Source of the DNA: Legionella maceachernii
Lineage (GTDB): Bacteria > Pseudomonadota > Gammaproteobacteria > Legionellales > Legionellaceae
Direction: 5' to 3'
Assembly: GCF_900167045.1 (NCBI RefSeq)
Contig: NZ_FUXJ01000002.1
Location: 332,528 to 396,527 of the forward strand
DNA: 64,000 nt
Positions 63,944 through 64,000 of the stretch are shown piece after piece. Made by a program: the position numbers and the translations under genes. The notes under the pieces were generated by a model that did not search any database, had not been told where the DNA came from, and saw only the letters and a list, made by a program, of their open reading frames with translations. Within the stretch, counting starts at the first letter, position 1, and each line of letters opens with the position of its first letter.

Positions 63944-64000
63944 GCGACCAATTTGACTTCAAATTTTGCTGGTGTTTGATAACCCAACATGGAATGGAGT
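63940..64000 (-). mobile_element. IS3-family element, 3' end, continuing beyond the window
   Basis: The minus-strand frame ends HSMLGYQTPAKFEVKLVA and stop, the normal end of an IS3/IS150-group OrfB. It enters from beyond base 64,000, so the rest cannot be judged. The element's end is probably in 63,915-63,935 (AAAATCGGACAC). Confidence 0.8.

Overview
The window looks like chromosomal DNA of a Legionella-type gammaproteobacterium, probably not L. pneumophila. The reasons are the low G+C content, a housekeeping block of ribF, ileS and lspA, and a surrounding accessory genome of large eukaryote-like or effector-like proteins (papain-like and deamidase-like folds, ankyrin-like and LRR repeats, a SecA-like ATPase), PAS kinases, and many decayed IS3-type fragments and short palindromic repeats. 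This is judgement from reading the sequence; no database search was run.

Bases 1-11.5 kb are ordinary: a secreted CAP protein, an EamA exporter, a glutathione transferase, an MdfA-like drug exporter, a CPA1 Na+/H+ antiporter with a small membrane protein, a DUF167 protein inside a long inverted repeat, then ribF, ileS-lspA and a KDPG-aldolase-like protein whose catalytic lysine appears to be arginine. From 11.5 to 18 kb the DNA is gene-poor and scarred. It holds a 53-codon gene with a double-glycine leader, IS3 remnants, a LysR regulator, a large protein with a possible papain-like N-terminus, and a patatin fragment cut short by a dispersed repeat.

Bases 18-40 kb are a large accessory island. 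A PAS-LuxR regulator is followed by a run of paralogous small helical proteins, a membrane protein with a Tyr/Ser/Gln-rich repeat tail, a 2989-residue beta-helix protein resembling filamentous haemagglutinin but with no visible Sec signal, and an overlapping TPR lipoprotein-like or secreted protein that is frameshifted. Next come an unknown one-TM protein and a giant SecA-like ATPase.

Bases 40.5-55 kb carry a signalling and secondary-metabolism cluster. It has three hybrid histidine kinases (plus one truncated copy), an NRPS-like enzyme whose adenylation domain is interrupted by a methyltransferase and whose gene overlaps a kinase gene, two FadL-like outer-membrane proteins, and a thioesterase fragment from a second NRPS. 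A 0.55-kb direct repeat brackets one outer-membrane gene and the thioesterase fragment. The PAS domains of the kinases and of the two LuxR regulators share the same Gly-Cys-Asn motif, which hints at a common input.

Bases 55-64 kb contain an APH-like kinase, a GNAT acetyltransferase, a second PAS-LuxR regulator, a HipBA toxin-antitoxin pair with palindromic operators, and a 776-residue ankyrin-like protein ending in a probable protein-glutamine deamidase domain. A graveyard of RelE, AbiEii-like and IstB remnants follows, then an LRR protein truncated by an IS3 element that runs off the window.
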